13,674 nt of DNA from positions 1 through 13,674 of the forward strand of contig PLZT01000271.1 in NCBI GenBank assembly GCA_003152255.1. The letters run 5' to 3'. The DNA comes from Methylocystaceae bacterium. GTDB taxonomy: Bacteria; Pseudomonadota; Alphaproteobacteria; Rhizobiales; Beijerinckiaceae. Position 1 is the stretch's first letter. Every line of letters starts with the position of its first letter. A program made the translations under genes and the position numbers. Positions 1 through 6,841 of the stretch are shown here, in pieces. Below the pieces are notes generated by a model. It had not been told where the DNA came from. It did no database searches and saw only the letters and a list, made by a program, of their open reading frames with translations.

Positions 1-186
1 GACGCGCTTTATCAGCGTTTTGGCGGCGTGGACGGCTCGGCCTATCTGGTCGGCGGCTTCGGCTTCACCGCGCTTTCCGCCGGCGAGGTGGTGGTGGTGC
101 CGATCCGTTCCGGGGTCGGCGCGCGGCTCGGGCTCAACCTCGGCTATCTGAAGTTCACGCCCCAGGCCACCTGGAACCCGTTTTGA
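1..186 (+). CDS. eipA: EipA / DUF1134 family envelope protein, 3' end only
   Basis: Only the last 61 codons are inside the window; the start is off the left edge. The visible tail contains LYQRFGGVDGSAYLVGGFG, then IRSGVGARLGLNLGYLKF, and ends in TWNPF, which is the very conserved C-terminus of the DUF1134 family. In Brucella the family member EipA is a periplasmic protein needed for cell-envelope integrity; no enzymatic activity is known to me. The stop (184-186) overlaps a possible TTG start of the next gene, so the K+ channel behind it may be co-transcribed and translationally coupled. Family assignment is by recognition of the tail motifs and is fairly secure; the functional role is inferred from the Brucella protein. 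Confidence 0.85.
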   Translation, partial: DALYQRFGGVDGSAYLVGGFGFTALSAGEVVVVPIRSGVGARLGLNLGYLKFTPQATWNPF

Positions 187-1124
187 CCTTGCGCCGTTCC
201 CTTTCGGCGATGTTCTCCCGCGAGCGCCCCGGCAAACGCGTGCAAATCGGCGACCGGCAGGTCGTCGTCGAAGGTCTGCCTCGCAACTTTTGGACCGATC
301 TGCACCATTATGCGATGACGGCCAGTTGGTCGATATTCTTCGCGGCTTTGGCTCTGGCGTTCACAACGGTCAATCTCGTCTTCGCGGGAGTTTATACGCT
401 CGCCGCATATTTTGGCGACGATCCGGTCGCCAATGCGCCGCCTGGCTCCTTTCTCGATTACTTCTTCTTTAGCGTCGAAACCCTCGCGACGGTCGGCTAT
501 GGCGACATGCATCCGCAATCGCCGATCGGCCATGCAATCGCGACTTTGGCGACCTTCGTCGGGCTTTGCTCGGTCGCCATCACCGCCGGGCTGACCTTCG
601 CGCGCTTCGCCCAGCCGCGCGCGCGGCTGCTTTTCGCGCGCAATCCGGTGATCGGCGTGCACGACGGCGCGCGCACGCTGATGCTGCGCTTCGCCAACGA
701 GCGCCACAACGCCATCACCGCCGCGAGCGCCCAGATGTGGTTCATTCGCAACGAGTTCACGATGGAGGGCGCGACCTTCCGCAAGTTCTATCCATTGAAG
801 CTGACCCGCGAAGAAAATCCGATATTCGCCTTCACCTGGACGTTGATGCATGTGATCGGCGAGGACAGCCCGCTGCATGGCTATGCGGCGGCCGACTTCG
901 AAGACCCCTTCACCAGTCTCGTCGTCATCTTCGGCGGGCACGACGAAACATCGGCGCAGTCGGTGCGCGGGCGCCGTATTTATTCCGCTAGCGACATTCT
1001 GCTCGACCAGGAATATGTCGATATCGTCGAAACCGACGAAACCGGCTCGGCGACCTTCGATTACAAGAAGTTTCACGACACCAGGCCCGCCGCGACGCCC
1101 CGCGACGACAGAGGCGGTTTTTGA
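183..1124 (+). CDS. KirBac-type inward-rectifier potassium channel
   Basis: A 313-residue protein with the layout of bacterial inward-rectifier K+ channels. An amphipathic N-terminal segment is followed by an outer helix (about 48-73), a pore helix and selectivity filter TVGYG (103-107), an inner helix (about 118-141), and a roughly 165-residue cytoplasmic immunoglobulin-like domain with family-like stretches (LMLRFANER, PIFAFTWTLMHVI, SLVVIFGGHDET). Length matches KirBac proteins (about 300). It should conduct K+ passively across the inner membrane, gated by the cytoplasmic domain and lipids. The TTG at 183 overlaps the eipA stop; an in-frame ATG at 210 is the alternative, and neither has a convincing ribosome site. 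The 3' end carries CCGCC (1087-1091) pairing with GGCGG (1113-1117) followed by five T, a weak possible terminator overlapping the stop. Function is firm, start is not. Confidence 0.93.
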   Translation: MTLRRSLSAMFSRERPGKRVQIGDRQVVVEGLPRNFWTDLHHYAMTASWSIFFAALALAFTTVNLVFAGVYTLAAYFGDDPVANAPPGSFLDYFFFSVETLATVGYGDMHPQSPIGHAIATLATFVGLCSVAITAGLTFARFAQPRARLLFARNPVIGVHDGARTLMLRFANERHNAITAASAQMWFIRNEFTMEGATFRKFYPLKLTREENPIFAFTWTLMHVIGEDSPLHGYAAADFEDPFTSLVVIFGGHDETSAQSVRGRRIYSASDILLDQEYVDIVETDETGSATFDYKKFHDTRPAATPRDDRGGF

Positions 1125-1203
1125 TTTCCTAATGCCCCTGTTTTAGAAGGATTGTGGTGACGACCGCATTCCAACGGCGCGGGCGGAAAGCGCTGTAGCA
1201 GGC

Positions 1204-1208
1204 AAGGA
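1204..1208 (+). promoter_or_regulatory. Ribosome binding site supporting a GTG start at 1216
   Basis: AAGGA lies seven bases upstream of GTG 1216, the best-spaced site for the coiled-coil gene. TTG at 1219 and ATG at 1234 are in frame but are spaced less well or would cut into the membrane helix. Confidence 0.6.
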
Positions 1209-1215
1209 CGAACGC

Positions 1216-2274
1216 GTGTTGATTGAACAGGCGATGTATTTCGCGCTCGGACTCCTGGTCGCCGGGCTTGGCATGCTGATGTTCCTGCCCGCCTTTTGGC
1301 GGCGGGCGATGCGCCTGTCGATGCGCCGGCTGCAGATGCTGGCGCCGCTCTCGCGCGAGCAGGCCATCGCCGAGCGCGACCTGCTGCGGGCGGAATTCGC
1401 CCTTCGCGAGCGCCGGCTCGAACAGCAAATGGACGCGATCAAAGCCTCGAAGGCGGGGGATCTCGTCGACATCGGCCGCCATGCCGCGCGCATCGCCGAT
1501 CTCGACGACCGCCTGAGTAAATCCGAGGCCAATGGCCGCGAGCTGGAGCACCGGCTGAGCGAAACGCTCAAAACGCTGGCGGAACGGACGGATCTGCTCG
1601 GCTCGACCGAAATGGCGCTGCACGAGGTGACGGAAGGCGCGGAGCGCATGGTCGCCAGCATGCGCTTGCTGCGCTCATACAGCGAGGAACTCGGTCGCGA
1701 GAAGGAAGTCGTGCTGACCCGCGTCGCCGCGCATGAAGCGATAATCGGCGATATGCACCAACGGAACACCGATCTACAACACGAACTGGCGCAATTGCGC
1801 GACGATTTCGCCAGACTGAAGATCGAGGCGGAGCGGCTTGGCGGCGTCGACGCCGTTCTGGGCGCCGTCGTCGGCGAACTCGAAGCGACCAAGGCGGCGA
1901 ACGAAACGCTCGAACAAACGCTCAAGGCGGTGCGCGCTCGCGCGCGCGAGGACGAAGAGCGGTTCACGAACGAGATCGCCCATCTCGAAACCGCGCTGCG
2001 ACAGACCCGCGGAGAAGCGCGCGAACAAGCCGACCGGCTGGAGATCGCGCGCGCCGACAATTCCATGCTGCAAGGCGCGGTCGAGGCGCTCCGCAAGGAT
2101 CACGCGCGTCTGCGCGACGCGGCCGCCCACGGCGTGGCGGAGGCGGCGCCGCTCGACGCGCGCGATCTCGCGGCGCTGCGGCGGGAAATCGCCGACCTCG
2201 CCGCGCGCTTGATCGAAGCGCCCGACCTCTCGCCGCGGGAACGCGATGCGGCGGGCGCGAAGCGCGCGCTTTGA
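1216..2274 (+). CDS. Membrane-anchored coiled-coil protein of unknown function
   Basis: A 352-residue protein with one hydrophobic helix at the N-terminus (about 7-28, rich in Leu/Gly/Met) followed by an Arg-rich stretch. The rest, from about 50 to 330, is almost entirely charged heptad-like sequence rich in Glu, Arg, Ala and Leu, as in long coiled coils. The positive residues straight after the helix suggest the coiled coil is cytoplasmic. I recall similar hypothetical proteins in Hyphomicrobiales, but no function is known to me. The GTG start is chosen because of the AAGGA at 1204-1208. The gene stands 91 bases after the K+ channel and 97 bases before the YciI gene, so it may have its own promoter. 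The shape resembles ATP synthase b subunits or RmuC-like proteins, but I see no motif for either. Confidence 0.85.
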   Translation: MLIEQAMYFALGLLVAGLGMLMFLPAFWRRAMRLSMRRLQMLAPLSREQAIAERDLLRAEFALRERRLEQQMDAIKASKAGDLVDIGRHAARIADLDDRLSKSEANGRELEHRLSETLKTLAERTDLLGSTEMALHEVTEGAERMVASMRLLRSYSEELGREKEVVLTRVAAHEAIIGDMHQRNTDLQHELAQLRDDFARLKIEAERLGGVDAVLGAVVGELEATKAANETLEQTLKAVRARAREDEERFTNEIAHLETALRQTRGEAREQADRLEIARADNSMLQGAVEALRKDHARLRDAAAHGVAEAAPLDARDLAALRREIADLAARLIEAPDLSPRERDAAGAKRAL

Positions 2275-2371
2275 GCCGGGACAACTCTGCCCAAATTCCG
2301 CCGCCCGCTTGACCGCGCGCCCGCGCTTTGGGACAAAGGTTCGGCGGAATAAAAATCTCGCGAGGTTCGTC

Positions 2372-2656
2372 TTGCTGTTCGCCGCCATTTGTCTGGACAA
2401 GCCCGACCATGTCGAGTTGCGTCTTTCCACGCGCGCCGCGCACCTCGCTTTCCTCGAGGCCAATGCGCCAAGCATCAAGCTCGGCGGACCCTTTCTCGAC
2501 GACCACGACAAGCCGGTCGGCTCAATGCTGATCCTCGATTGCGCCGACGCGGCGGCGGCGCGGACCTTGCTGGACGGCGACCCCTACGCCAAGGCGGGGC
2601 TGTTCGAGAGCGTCGCCCTGCGGCCGTGGCGGCGCGTCGTCGGCGCGGCGTTGTGA
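2372..2656 (+). CDS. YciI family protein
   Basis: A 94-residue protein of the YciI family (ferredoxin-like alpha/beta dimer). Visible family features are the opening strand LFAAICLDKP, the conserved His24 in TRAAHLAFL, the GGPFLDDHDKPVGSMLIL core, DPYAKAGLF at 70-78, and the closing RPWRRV. The open frame runs further upstream, but the family begins right here, and TTG 2372 has GAGG (2362-2365) six bases before it, so this start is preferred over an upstream ATG that would add 42 unrelated residues. YciI proteins are of largely unknown function; some relatives are dehydrochlorinases using the His/Asp pair. The next gene starts one base after this stop, indicating an operon. In alphaproteobacteria YciI and EVE genes are commonly paired. 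Confidence 0.88.
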   Translation: MLFAAICLDKPDHVELRLSTRAAHLAFLEANAPSIKLGGPFLDDHDKPVGSMLILDCADAAAARTLLDGDPYAKAGLFESVALRPWRRVVGAAL

Positions 2657-2657
2657 C

Positions 2658-3077
2658 ATGGCTCACTGGCTGTTCAAGAGCGAGCCCACGACATGGTCCT
2701 TCGACCAGCAGATCGCGGCCGGAGAAAAGGGCACTTTCTGGAACGGCGTGCGCAACCATCTGGCCAAAAAGCATCTTATGGCGATGCAGGTCGGCGATCG
2801 CGGATTTTTTTATCATTCCAACGAGGACAAGGCCATCGTCGGCATTGTGGAAGTGATCAAGCCCTATTACCCTGACCACACTGACGAAACCGGCAAATTC
2901 GGGATGGTCGACGTGCGCGCGGTGAAGGCGCTCAAAAACAAGGTGACGTTGACGCAAATCAAGGCCGAGCCGCGCCTCGTCGGCATGACGCTCGTCAATA
3001 ACTCGCGCCTTTCCGTGCAGCCCGTCAGCGACGAGGAATGGCGCATCGTGCTGGAGCTTGCCGGCGAGCGCGGGTAA
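2658..3077 (+). CDS. EVE domain-containing protein (PUA-like fold)
   Basis: A 139-residue protein that is one complete EVE domain. It opens with WLFKSEPTTWSFD, followed by WNGVRNHLAKKHL, a beta strand FFYHSN, IVGIVEVIKPYYPD, and the late block PRLVGMTLVNNSRLSV. These are hallmark segments of the bacterial EVE / human THYN1 family, which has a PUA-like fold and an aromatic-lined pocket binding modified bases in nucleic acids. In stand-alone bacterial form its biological role is not settled. ATG 2658 follows the YciI stop by one base and no other start is plausible, so the two are co-translated. A pair of hairpins (3088-3155) follows the stop. Family call is very secure; ligand and role are not visible from sequence. 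Confidence 0.93.
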   Translation: MAHWLFKSEPTTWSFDQQIAAGEKGTFWNGVRNHLAKKHLMAMQVGDRGFFYHSNEDKAIVGIVEVIKPYYPDHTDETGKFGMVDVRAVKALKNKVTLTQIKAEPRLVGMTLVNNSRLSVQPVSDEEWRIVLELAGERG

Positions 3078-3087
3078 CCTCGGCGCG

Positions 3088-3155
3088 GGGCGTCCACGAG
3101 ACGCTCGTCGTTCCGACGGGCCATAGGGCGTCCACAAGACGCCCGACGGGCTATG
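3088..3155 (+). repeat. Two tandem imperfect hairpin repeats
   Basis: Two related units follow each other after the EVE gene. The first has GGGCGTC (3088-3094), loop CACGA, then GACGCTC (3100-3106), one G-T short of perfect. The second has GGGCGTC (3126-3132), loop CACAA, then GACGCCC (3138-3144), a perfect 7-bp stem. Each unit is followed by a GACGGGC(C/T)AT segment, and a further small hairpin CGTCG-TTC-CGACG sits at 3106-3118. The outer CATAG (3122-3126) and CTATG (3151-3155) are also complementary. The block could act as a terminator for the YciI-EVE operon or be a dispersed palindromic repeat. There is no T tract. Confidence 0.7.
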
Positions 3156-3171
3156 CCGCGCGGTCTTGACC

Positions 3172-3176
3172 AAGGA
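3172..3176 (+). promoter_or_regulatory. Ribosome binding site deciding the kinase start at GTG 3186
   Basis: AAGGA sits nine bases before GTG 3186. The in-frame ATG at 3153 lies inside the hairpin repeat and has no such site, so the GTG is the more likely start. Confidence 0.55.
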
Positions 3177-3185
3177 TGGTCTCAA

Positions 3186-4241
3186 GTGACGGATGCTAAT
3201 CTTTCGCCTGACCCGCCGTCGCAGCCCGGCTGCGACTTCATTCGCGAACAGGCTTTTACCCTCGAACGCATGAGGCTCGCGCTCGACGCCGGGCGCACCG
3301 GCATCTGGGACTGGAACCTCGTCACCGGCGAGGTGGTGCTCGACGCGCGTGTGCGGGCGCTGTGGGGGCTGTCCGAGGATGCGCCGGCCAATCTCGATGT
3401 CTTTCGCAGCGCGCTGCATCCGCAAGACAAAAAGCGCACCAAGGAAGCCATAGAACAGGCGCTCGACCCGAATAGCCCGGACGATTACGAAAGCGAATAT
3501 CGCGTCATCGGCCAAATCGACCGCGTCGAACGCTGGGTTTCGGTGCGCGGCCGCACCTTCTTCGAAAACGGGCGCCCCGTTCGGATCGTCGGCACGGCGC
3601 GCGACATCACCCACCGCAAGCACCGCGAGCAGCACGTGCGCACGCTGCTGCGCGAACTCGTTCACCGCTCGAAAAACCTGCTCGCGGTGGTGCAGGCGAT
3701 GTCGCGCCAGACCGCGACGGGATCGGGCTCGATCGAGGACTTCCAGCGCAAATTTTCGGCGCGGCTGCAAGCGCTGTCGATGGCGCACGACCTGCTGATC
3801 TCTCAGGACTGGCGCGGCGCCTCGATGCACGATCTCGTTCGCGCGCAAATGGCTTATTGTCTCGACATCGGCGCGAACGAAGTCGGCGACCACGCGAGCA
3901 TCGACGGCCCAAAGGTGATGCTCAAACCAGAGGCCGCGCAGAATATCGGGCTGGCTCTGCACGAACTCGCGACCAACGCCCTGGCCCATGGCGCGCTGTC
4001 GCGCGCCGGCGGCAATGTCGCGCTCAACTGGCGGCTCGAGGACGGCCGCTTTTTTGTGGATTGGCGCGAAAGCGGCGGGCCGCGGGTGGCGCCGCCGCCG
4101 CGCGAGGGCTTCGGCCATAAGGTGATCAAGCGACTGGTCGCCCTGGCGCTAGACGGCTCGACGACGCTGGATTTCCCGCCCGAGGGCTTCGCCTGGACGC
4201 TGTCCGTGCCGGCTAGCTCCACCGTCGCGAAAATTGCCTAG
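3186..4241 (+). CDS. PAS domain HWE-family sensor histidine kinase
   Basis: A 351-residue soluble kinase with no membrane segments. A PAS domain occupies about 28-148 (LALDAGRTGIWDWNLVTGEV; closing in VRIVGTARDITHRK). The kinase core follows with the H-box ELVHRSKNLLAVVQ, phospho-accepting His160, the N-box LALHELATNALAHGALS (257-273), the W-x-E signature WRESGGP (293-299), and a short G-box GFGHKVIKRL. The H, W and E residues are those that define the HWE class, common in Hyphomicrobiales. It should autophosphorylate in response to a cytosolic signal read by PAS (in some relatives light or redox; no LOV cysteine motif is seen) and pass the phosphate to a separate response regulator. No receiver domain or regulator gene is in the window, so it is an orphan here. 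GTG 3186 is chosen on ribosome-site grounds; ATG 3153 would add 11 residues. Confidence 0.93.
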   Translation: MTDANLSPDPPSQPGCDFIREQAFTLERMRLALDAGRTGIWDWNLVTGEVVLDARVRALWGLSEDAPANLDVFRSALHPQDKKRTKEAIEQALDPNSPDDYESEYRVIGQIDRVERWVSVRGRTFFENGRPVRIVGTARDITHRKHREQHVRTLLRELVHRSKNLLAVVQAMSRQTATGSGSIEDFQRKFSARLQALSMAHDLLISQDWRGASMHDLVRAQMAYCLDIGANEVGDHASIDGPKVMLKPEAAQNIGLALHELATNALAHGALSRAGGNVALNWRLEDGRFFVDWRESGGPRVAPPPREGFGHKVIKRLVALALDGSTTLDFPPEGFAWTLSVPASSTVAKIA

Positions 4242-4405
4242 CCCGGCGCTTTGCGCACGAGCGCGGTTGTTGACAAGGAGCTGTCTTGGGAGCGTCGTCG
4301 CCGGGGCGGCGGCCGTTGTCCATCGCGGAAAAAACGCGGCGAGACTTGGGCGCGACTGGTCTCCGTCCAGTCTTGGATTACAGTGATCAAGACGCCTTGC
4401 GCTCC

Positions 4406-4413
4406 AAAGGAGA
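4406..4413 (+). promoter_or_regulatory. Strong ribosome binding site of the TAXI gene
   Basis: AAAGGAGA lies six bases before ATG 4420, the strongest Shine-Dalgarno sequence in the window, which suggests good translation. The 178-base gap before this gene also holds TTGACA at 4270-4275, but no matching -10 box at proper distance was found. Confidence 0.65.
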
Positions 4414-4419
4414 CGTGGC

Positions 4420-5826
4420 ATGTTGGGGATATTCGGCCTAAGACTGCCTCGCTTGGCCACGCTGCTGCTCGCCGGCGCTATCCTGGTCGCCGTTTGCGCG
4501 GCCGGCATATTATATGTCTGGTCGCCGAAGGCCACCCTGCGCATCACCACCGGACCCGCCGGCGGAATAGCGCAACGATTCATTTCCGCCTTCATCGGCG
4601 TGACGACGGCGGCGCATCCGCACATCCGTTTTGAAACGGTGACGGTGACCGATCTGAGAGCGAGTTCCAAGGCGCTGGAAGACCGCAAGGTCGACATCGC
4701 GCTCGTGCGCAGCGACGTCGCGCCGCCAGTCAATGGACAATCCCTGGTCATTCTGCGTCGAGATGTGATCGCGCTGGTCGTTCCCTCCGGCTCGCCGATC
4801 AAAAATTTTTCCCACCTCTCGGGCAAAACCGTCGCCATCCCGACCGGCGTCCTGCAAGAGGAAAACTCGCGCGCGCTCGACCTTATTCTCAGTTACTTCA
4901 ATGTGCAGCCGGACGCGGTGAAACGTCTTTTCCTTCCCGTCGCGGAGATCGGTCCCGCGATCCGCGCCAAGCGCGCCGTCGCGGCTCTGGCCGTTGGTCC
5001 CGTCGCGCCTGGGGAAGTGGTCGACGTCGTCTCGAGCGTTGCGCGGGCGACAAAGGAAGCTCCGAAAATTCTGGCGCTCGACGACAACGACGCCATAGCC
5101 AAAAGATTCCCAGGTCTCGAATCCGTCGATATTCCCGAAGGGGCGTTCAAGGCCCGTCCGCCGACGCCGGACGACAGCGTGAAAGGCGTCGCCGTCACCT
5201 ATCGCTTCGTCGTGCCGGTGACGATGCTCGACGCCGTCGCCGGCGCCATCGCAAGGTCGACCCTGAAGACAAAAGCCAATCTGATGGCGGTGACGTCTCA
5301 CGCCAATCAGATCGAGGCGCCCGACCCCGACGAGAAAAATCCCGCGCTGCCGATCCACCCTGGCGTCGCCGCCTATTTGTCCAGCGGCGACCAGAGCTTT
5401 ATCGACGAGGCGCAAAAATACTTCTACGCGATCGGCATTCCTCTGAGCATCATCGGTTCGGCGATCGCGATCGTTTCCGGAATGCTGCGCAACAAAGAAC
5501 TGCAAGGCGATCAGCAGAGGATTTTTCGACTGCTCGTGATCGCCGACGAGGCCGGCAACGCCAATCTTGATGAACTCGACACATTGGAGAAGGAGTTCAA
5601 GGCGAGCGTCGCCGCCTGCGTTGGCAAACTCATCGAGGAATCGAACGCAACCGAACAGGCGCCGGTGTCCTTGGCGATCGAGCACGCGCGGCGCGCGATC
5701 GAAGCACGGCGAAAGGCGATCGGGATCCGCGCGGCTCCCGAATCCGCGAGAGCCGGAAAGGACGAGGTCGCCGCCCACCCGACCGAGACAGGCGCCGCCC
5801 CTCTCGGGCGCGACAGCGCGTCATGA
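4420..5826 (+). CDS. TAXI-family solute-binding protein anchored by two membrane helices
   Basis: A 468-residue protein. An N-terminal helix (about 11-33) is uncleaved-looking (it runs into YVWSPK without an AxA site). Residues 38-325 form a TAXI/NMT1-like periplasmic binding domain, opening with LRITTGPAGGIAQRF and containing DIALVRSDV, DVIALVVPSGSPIKNFSHLSG and KTVAIPTG. A second helix spans 335-356, then about 110 cytoplasmic residues, mostly helical, end in a Pro/Ala-rich tail. TAXI proteins normally deliver organic acids or glutamate-like ligands to TRAP transporters, but no TRAP permease gene is nearby. Architecture therefore suggests a tethered receptor or sensor, or service to a permease elsewhere. 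Similar double-anchored proteins occur in Bradyrhizobium and relatives. Start ATG 4420 has a strong ribosome site. Fold is secure, role is inferred. Confidence 0.88.
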   Translation: MLGIFGLRLPRLATLLLAGAILVAVCAAGILYVWSPKATLRITTGPAGGIAQRFISAFIGVTTAAHPHIRFETVTVTDLRASSKALEDRKVDIALVRSDVAPPVNGQSLVILRRDVIALVVPSGSPIKNFSHLSGKTVAIPTGVLQEENSRALDLILSYFNVQPDAVKRLFLPVAEIGPAIRAKRAVAALAVGPVAPGEVVDVVSSVARATKEAPKILALDDNDAIAKRFPGLESVDIPEGAFKARPPTPDDSVKGVAVTYRFVVPVTMLDAVAGAIARSTLKTKANLMAVTSHANQIEAPDPDEKNPALPIHPGVAAYLSSGDQSFIDEAQKYFYAIGIPLSIIGSAIAIVSGMLRNKELQGDQQRIFRLLVIADEAGNANLDELDTLEKEFKASVAACVGKLIEESNATEQAPVSLAIEHARRAIEARRKAIGIRAAPESARAGKDEVAAHPTETGAAPLGRDSAS

Positions 5827-5948
5827 GACGTGGAGCTTTCCCGCCGCAAGCCTTCCTTGGATCCGCGCGGCGGCGCGAGGCTTGTCGCCATGGGGTGCTC
5901 GTCGCCGGTTCCGCTGGTCCTTCGCTCGCGGACGAGAGCGGCGTCAGT

Positions 5949-6348
5949 GGTGCTGTTTTTCGAATTGGTCCATTCGAGACCGACGGGCTCGAAGAACTGC
6001 CCGACTTGGAGCGTGATCGGATTGAAATAGGTCAGCGCGACTTAAGCATCGCGAATCCCGCCGGCGGCCCCAACCTTCGTCGTATTGCTGGCCGTGAACT
6101 CATACGGAAATTTGTAGTTCCAAATGTCGAGCGCCTTGCCTTCGACCTCCAGGCGCGCCTGGCGGATGTTAACCGTGCTGCTCAGCCCTTGCTCCGGCTG
6201 CGTCGATCCGCCGCCGTCGACGTGGGACATTTGAGGCGAAAGTATCGGGAAACACATGAGCAGCCCCGCCGACCTCAAGCTTTATGGCGGGCGGCTTAGA
6301 CAATTTATCGATCGCTTCTAATTTGGAGCCGTTCATCATCCAGACATG
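5949..6348 (-). pseudogene. Remnant of a phosphate-selective porin (OprO/OprP-like) gene
   Basis: The 572-base gap between the TAXI gene and the next small gene holds eroded porin coding sequence on the minus strand. One frame reads VDGGGSTQPEQGLSS, then VNIRQARLEVEGKALDIW, NYKFPYEFTAS and GGIRDA. It then meets TAA at 6042-6044 and continues in the same frame as VALTYFNPITLQVGQFFEP and VGLEWTNSKNST. The order RQARLEVEGK - YKF.Y.FT - GIRDA - TLQVGQFFEP.GLE is the typical core of OprO/OprP-type beta-barrel porins, so the stop probably replaced a Tyr codon of GIRDAY. Upstream, a different frame reads VWMMNGSKLEAI and IKLEVGGAAHVF, possibly the preceding strand, implying a frameshift near 6220. 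Only about 130 of the usual 400-500 codons remain; both ends are missing. Confidence 0.75.
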
Positions 6349-6398
6349 TTTCGAGGCGTAGCTTCGAAAGCGCAACCTTCGAAGAGGAGCAGCAGATA

Positions 6399-6608
6399 AT
6401 GAAAACATTACACACGGTGCTATTGGCGGCGGGCCTTATGGCTGGACTCGCCTTCGAAAGTTCGGAAGCGTTCGCGGCCGTGCCGATGATGGCGCAAGGG
6501 GCGCTTGCGACGAACGGTGGGGCGAATATAGAGAAGACTGTCGTTGTCGTGCGGAGACATGCCGTGGTCCGCAGACCTGTTGTCGTGCACCGGCGCGTTG
6601 TGCGCTAA
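6399..6608 (+). CDS. Small secreted basic peptide, function unknown
   Basis: A 69-residue product. A clear signal peptide (MKTLHTVLLAAGLMAGLAFE..., likely cleaved after AFA at about 27) precedes a short mature part of about 42 residues. The mature part ends in a repetitive Val/Arg/His tail (VVVVRRHAVVRRP then VVVHRRVVR). The ribosome site GAGGAG (6384-6389) is nine bases before the ATG. Small exported proteins with Val-Arg-His tails are frequent in Hyphomicrobiales and have no assigned function that I know. The gene stands alone between two decayed or empty regions. The inverted repeat at 6652-6679 could end its transcript. Coding nature is supported by the signal peptide and ribosome site rather than by a known family. 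Confidence 0.72.
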   Translation: MKTLHTVLLAAGLMAGLAFESSEAFAAVPMMAQGALATNGGANIEKTVVVVRRHAVVRRPVVVHRRVVR

Positions 6609-6651
6609 CGGCGTTGTCGAATTAAGTTCATGACGACGCTGACGACGAAAT

Positions 6652-6679
6652 GATTGGTCGGCGGTTCCGCTGACCAATC
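6652..6679. terminator. Strong hairpin, possible terminator without T tract
   Basis: GATTGGTC (6652-6659) is matched by GACCAATC (6672-6679). The inner G-T, GCGG and CCGC also pair, leaving only TT in the centre, so the whole 28-base segment is nearly self-complementary. It lies 43 bases after the small peptide gene. No T run follows; it could be a terminator, a recombination or transposon relic, or a protein-binding palindrome. Confidence 0.5.
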
Positions 6680-6841
6680 CCAGCCGGGAGCGATGGGCTC
6701 GTCATCTCCGAGCACGCGTCCAAGGCGGCGACAGCGCCCCACGAGCGCGCCTGGTCCGATCGCAAATCCATCGCCCCCCGGGGAACTTGCCCCTAGAATA
6801 TGTTCCATAAAATCCTATCGCACGGAAAAAGCCCGGCGATC

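Noticed and set aside
144..1076. Long minus-strand open frame (310 codons) opposite the K+ channel gene
   Set aside because: Its sequence is Arg/Gly/Asp-rich without domains, and the opposite strand carries an unmistakable KirBac channel; high GC makes such shadows common.
3088..3155. CRISPR-like repeats
   Set aside because: Only two diverged units with no unique spacers and no cas genes.
2475..4118. 547-codon minus-strand frame opposite the YciI, EVE and kinase genes
   Set aside because: It spans three clearly coding plus-strand genes and shows no recognisable domain; it is a mirror of their codon bias.
4270..4298. TTGACA (4270-4275) as a promoter for the TAXI gene
   Set aside because: The -10 region at 16-18 bases spacing is GC-rich with no TATAAT-like match.
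4510..5778. 422-codon minus-strand frame opposite the TAXI gene
   Set aside because: No start context and no domain; the plus strand encodes a recognisable binding protein.
5823..6299. 158-codon plus-strand frame after the TAXI gene
   Set aside because: Its length is explained by the porin remnant on the opposite strand; it has no ribosome site or known motif.
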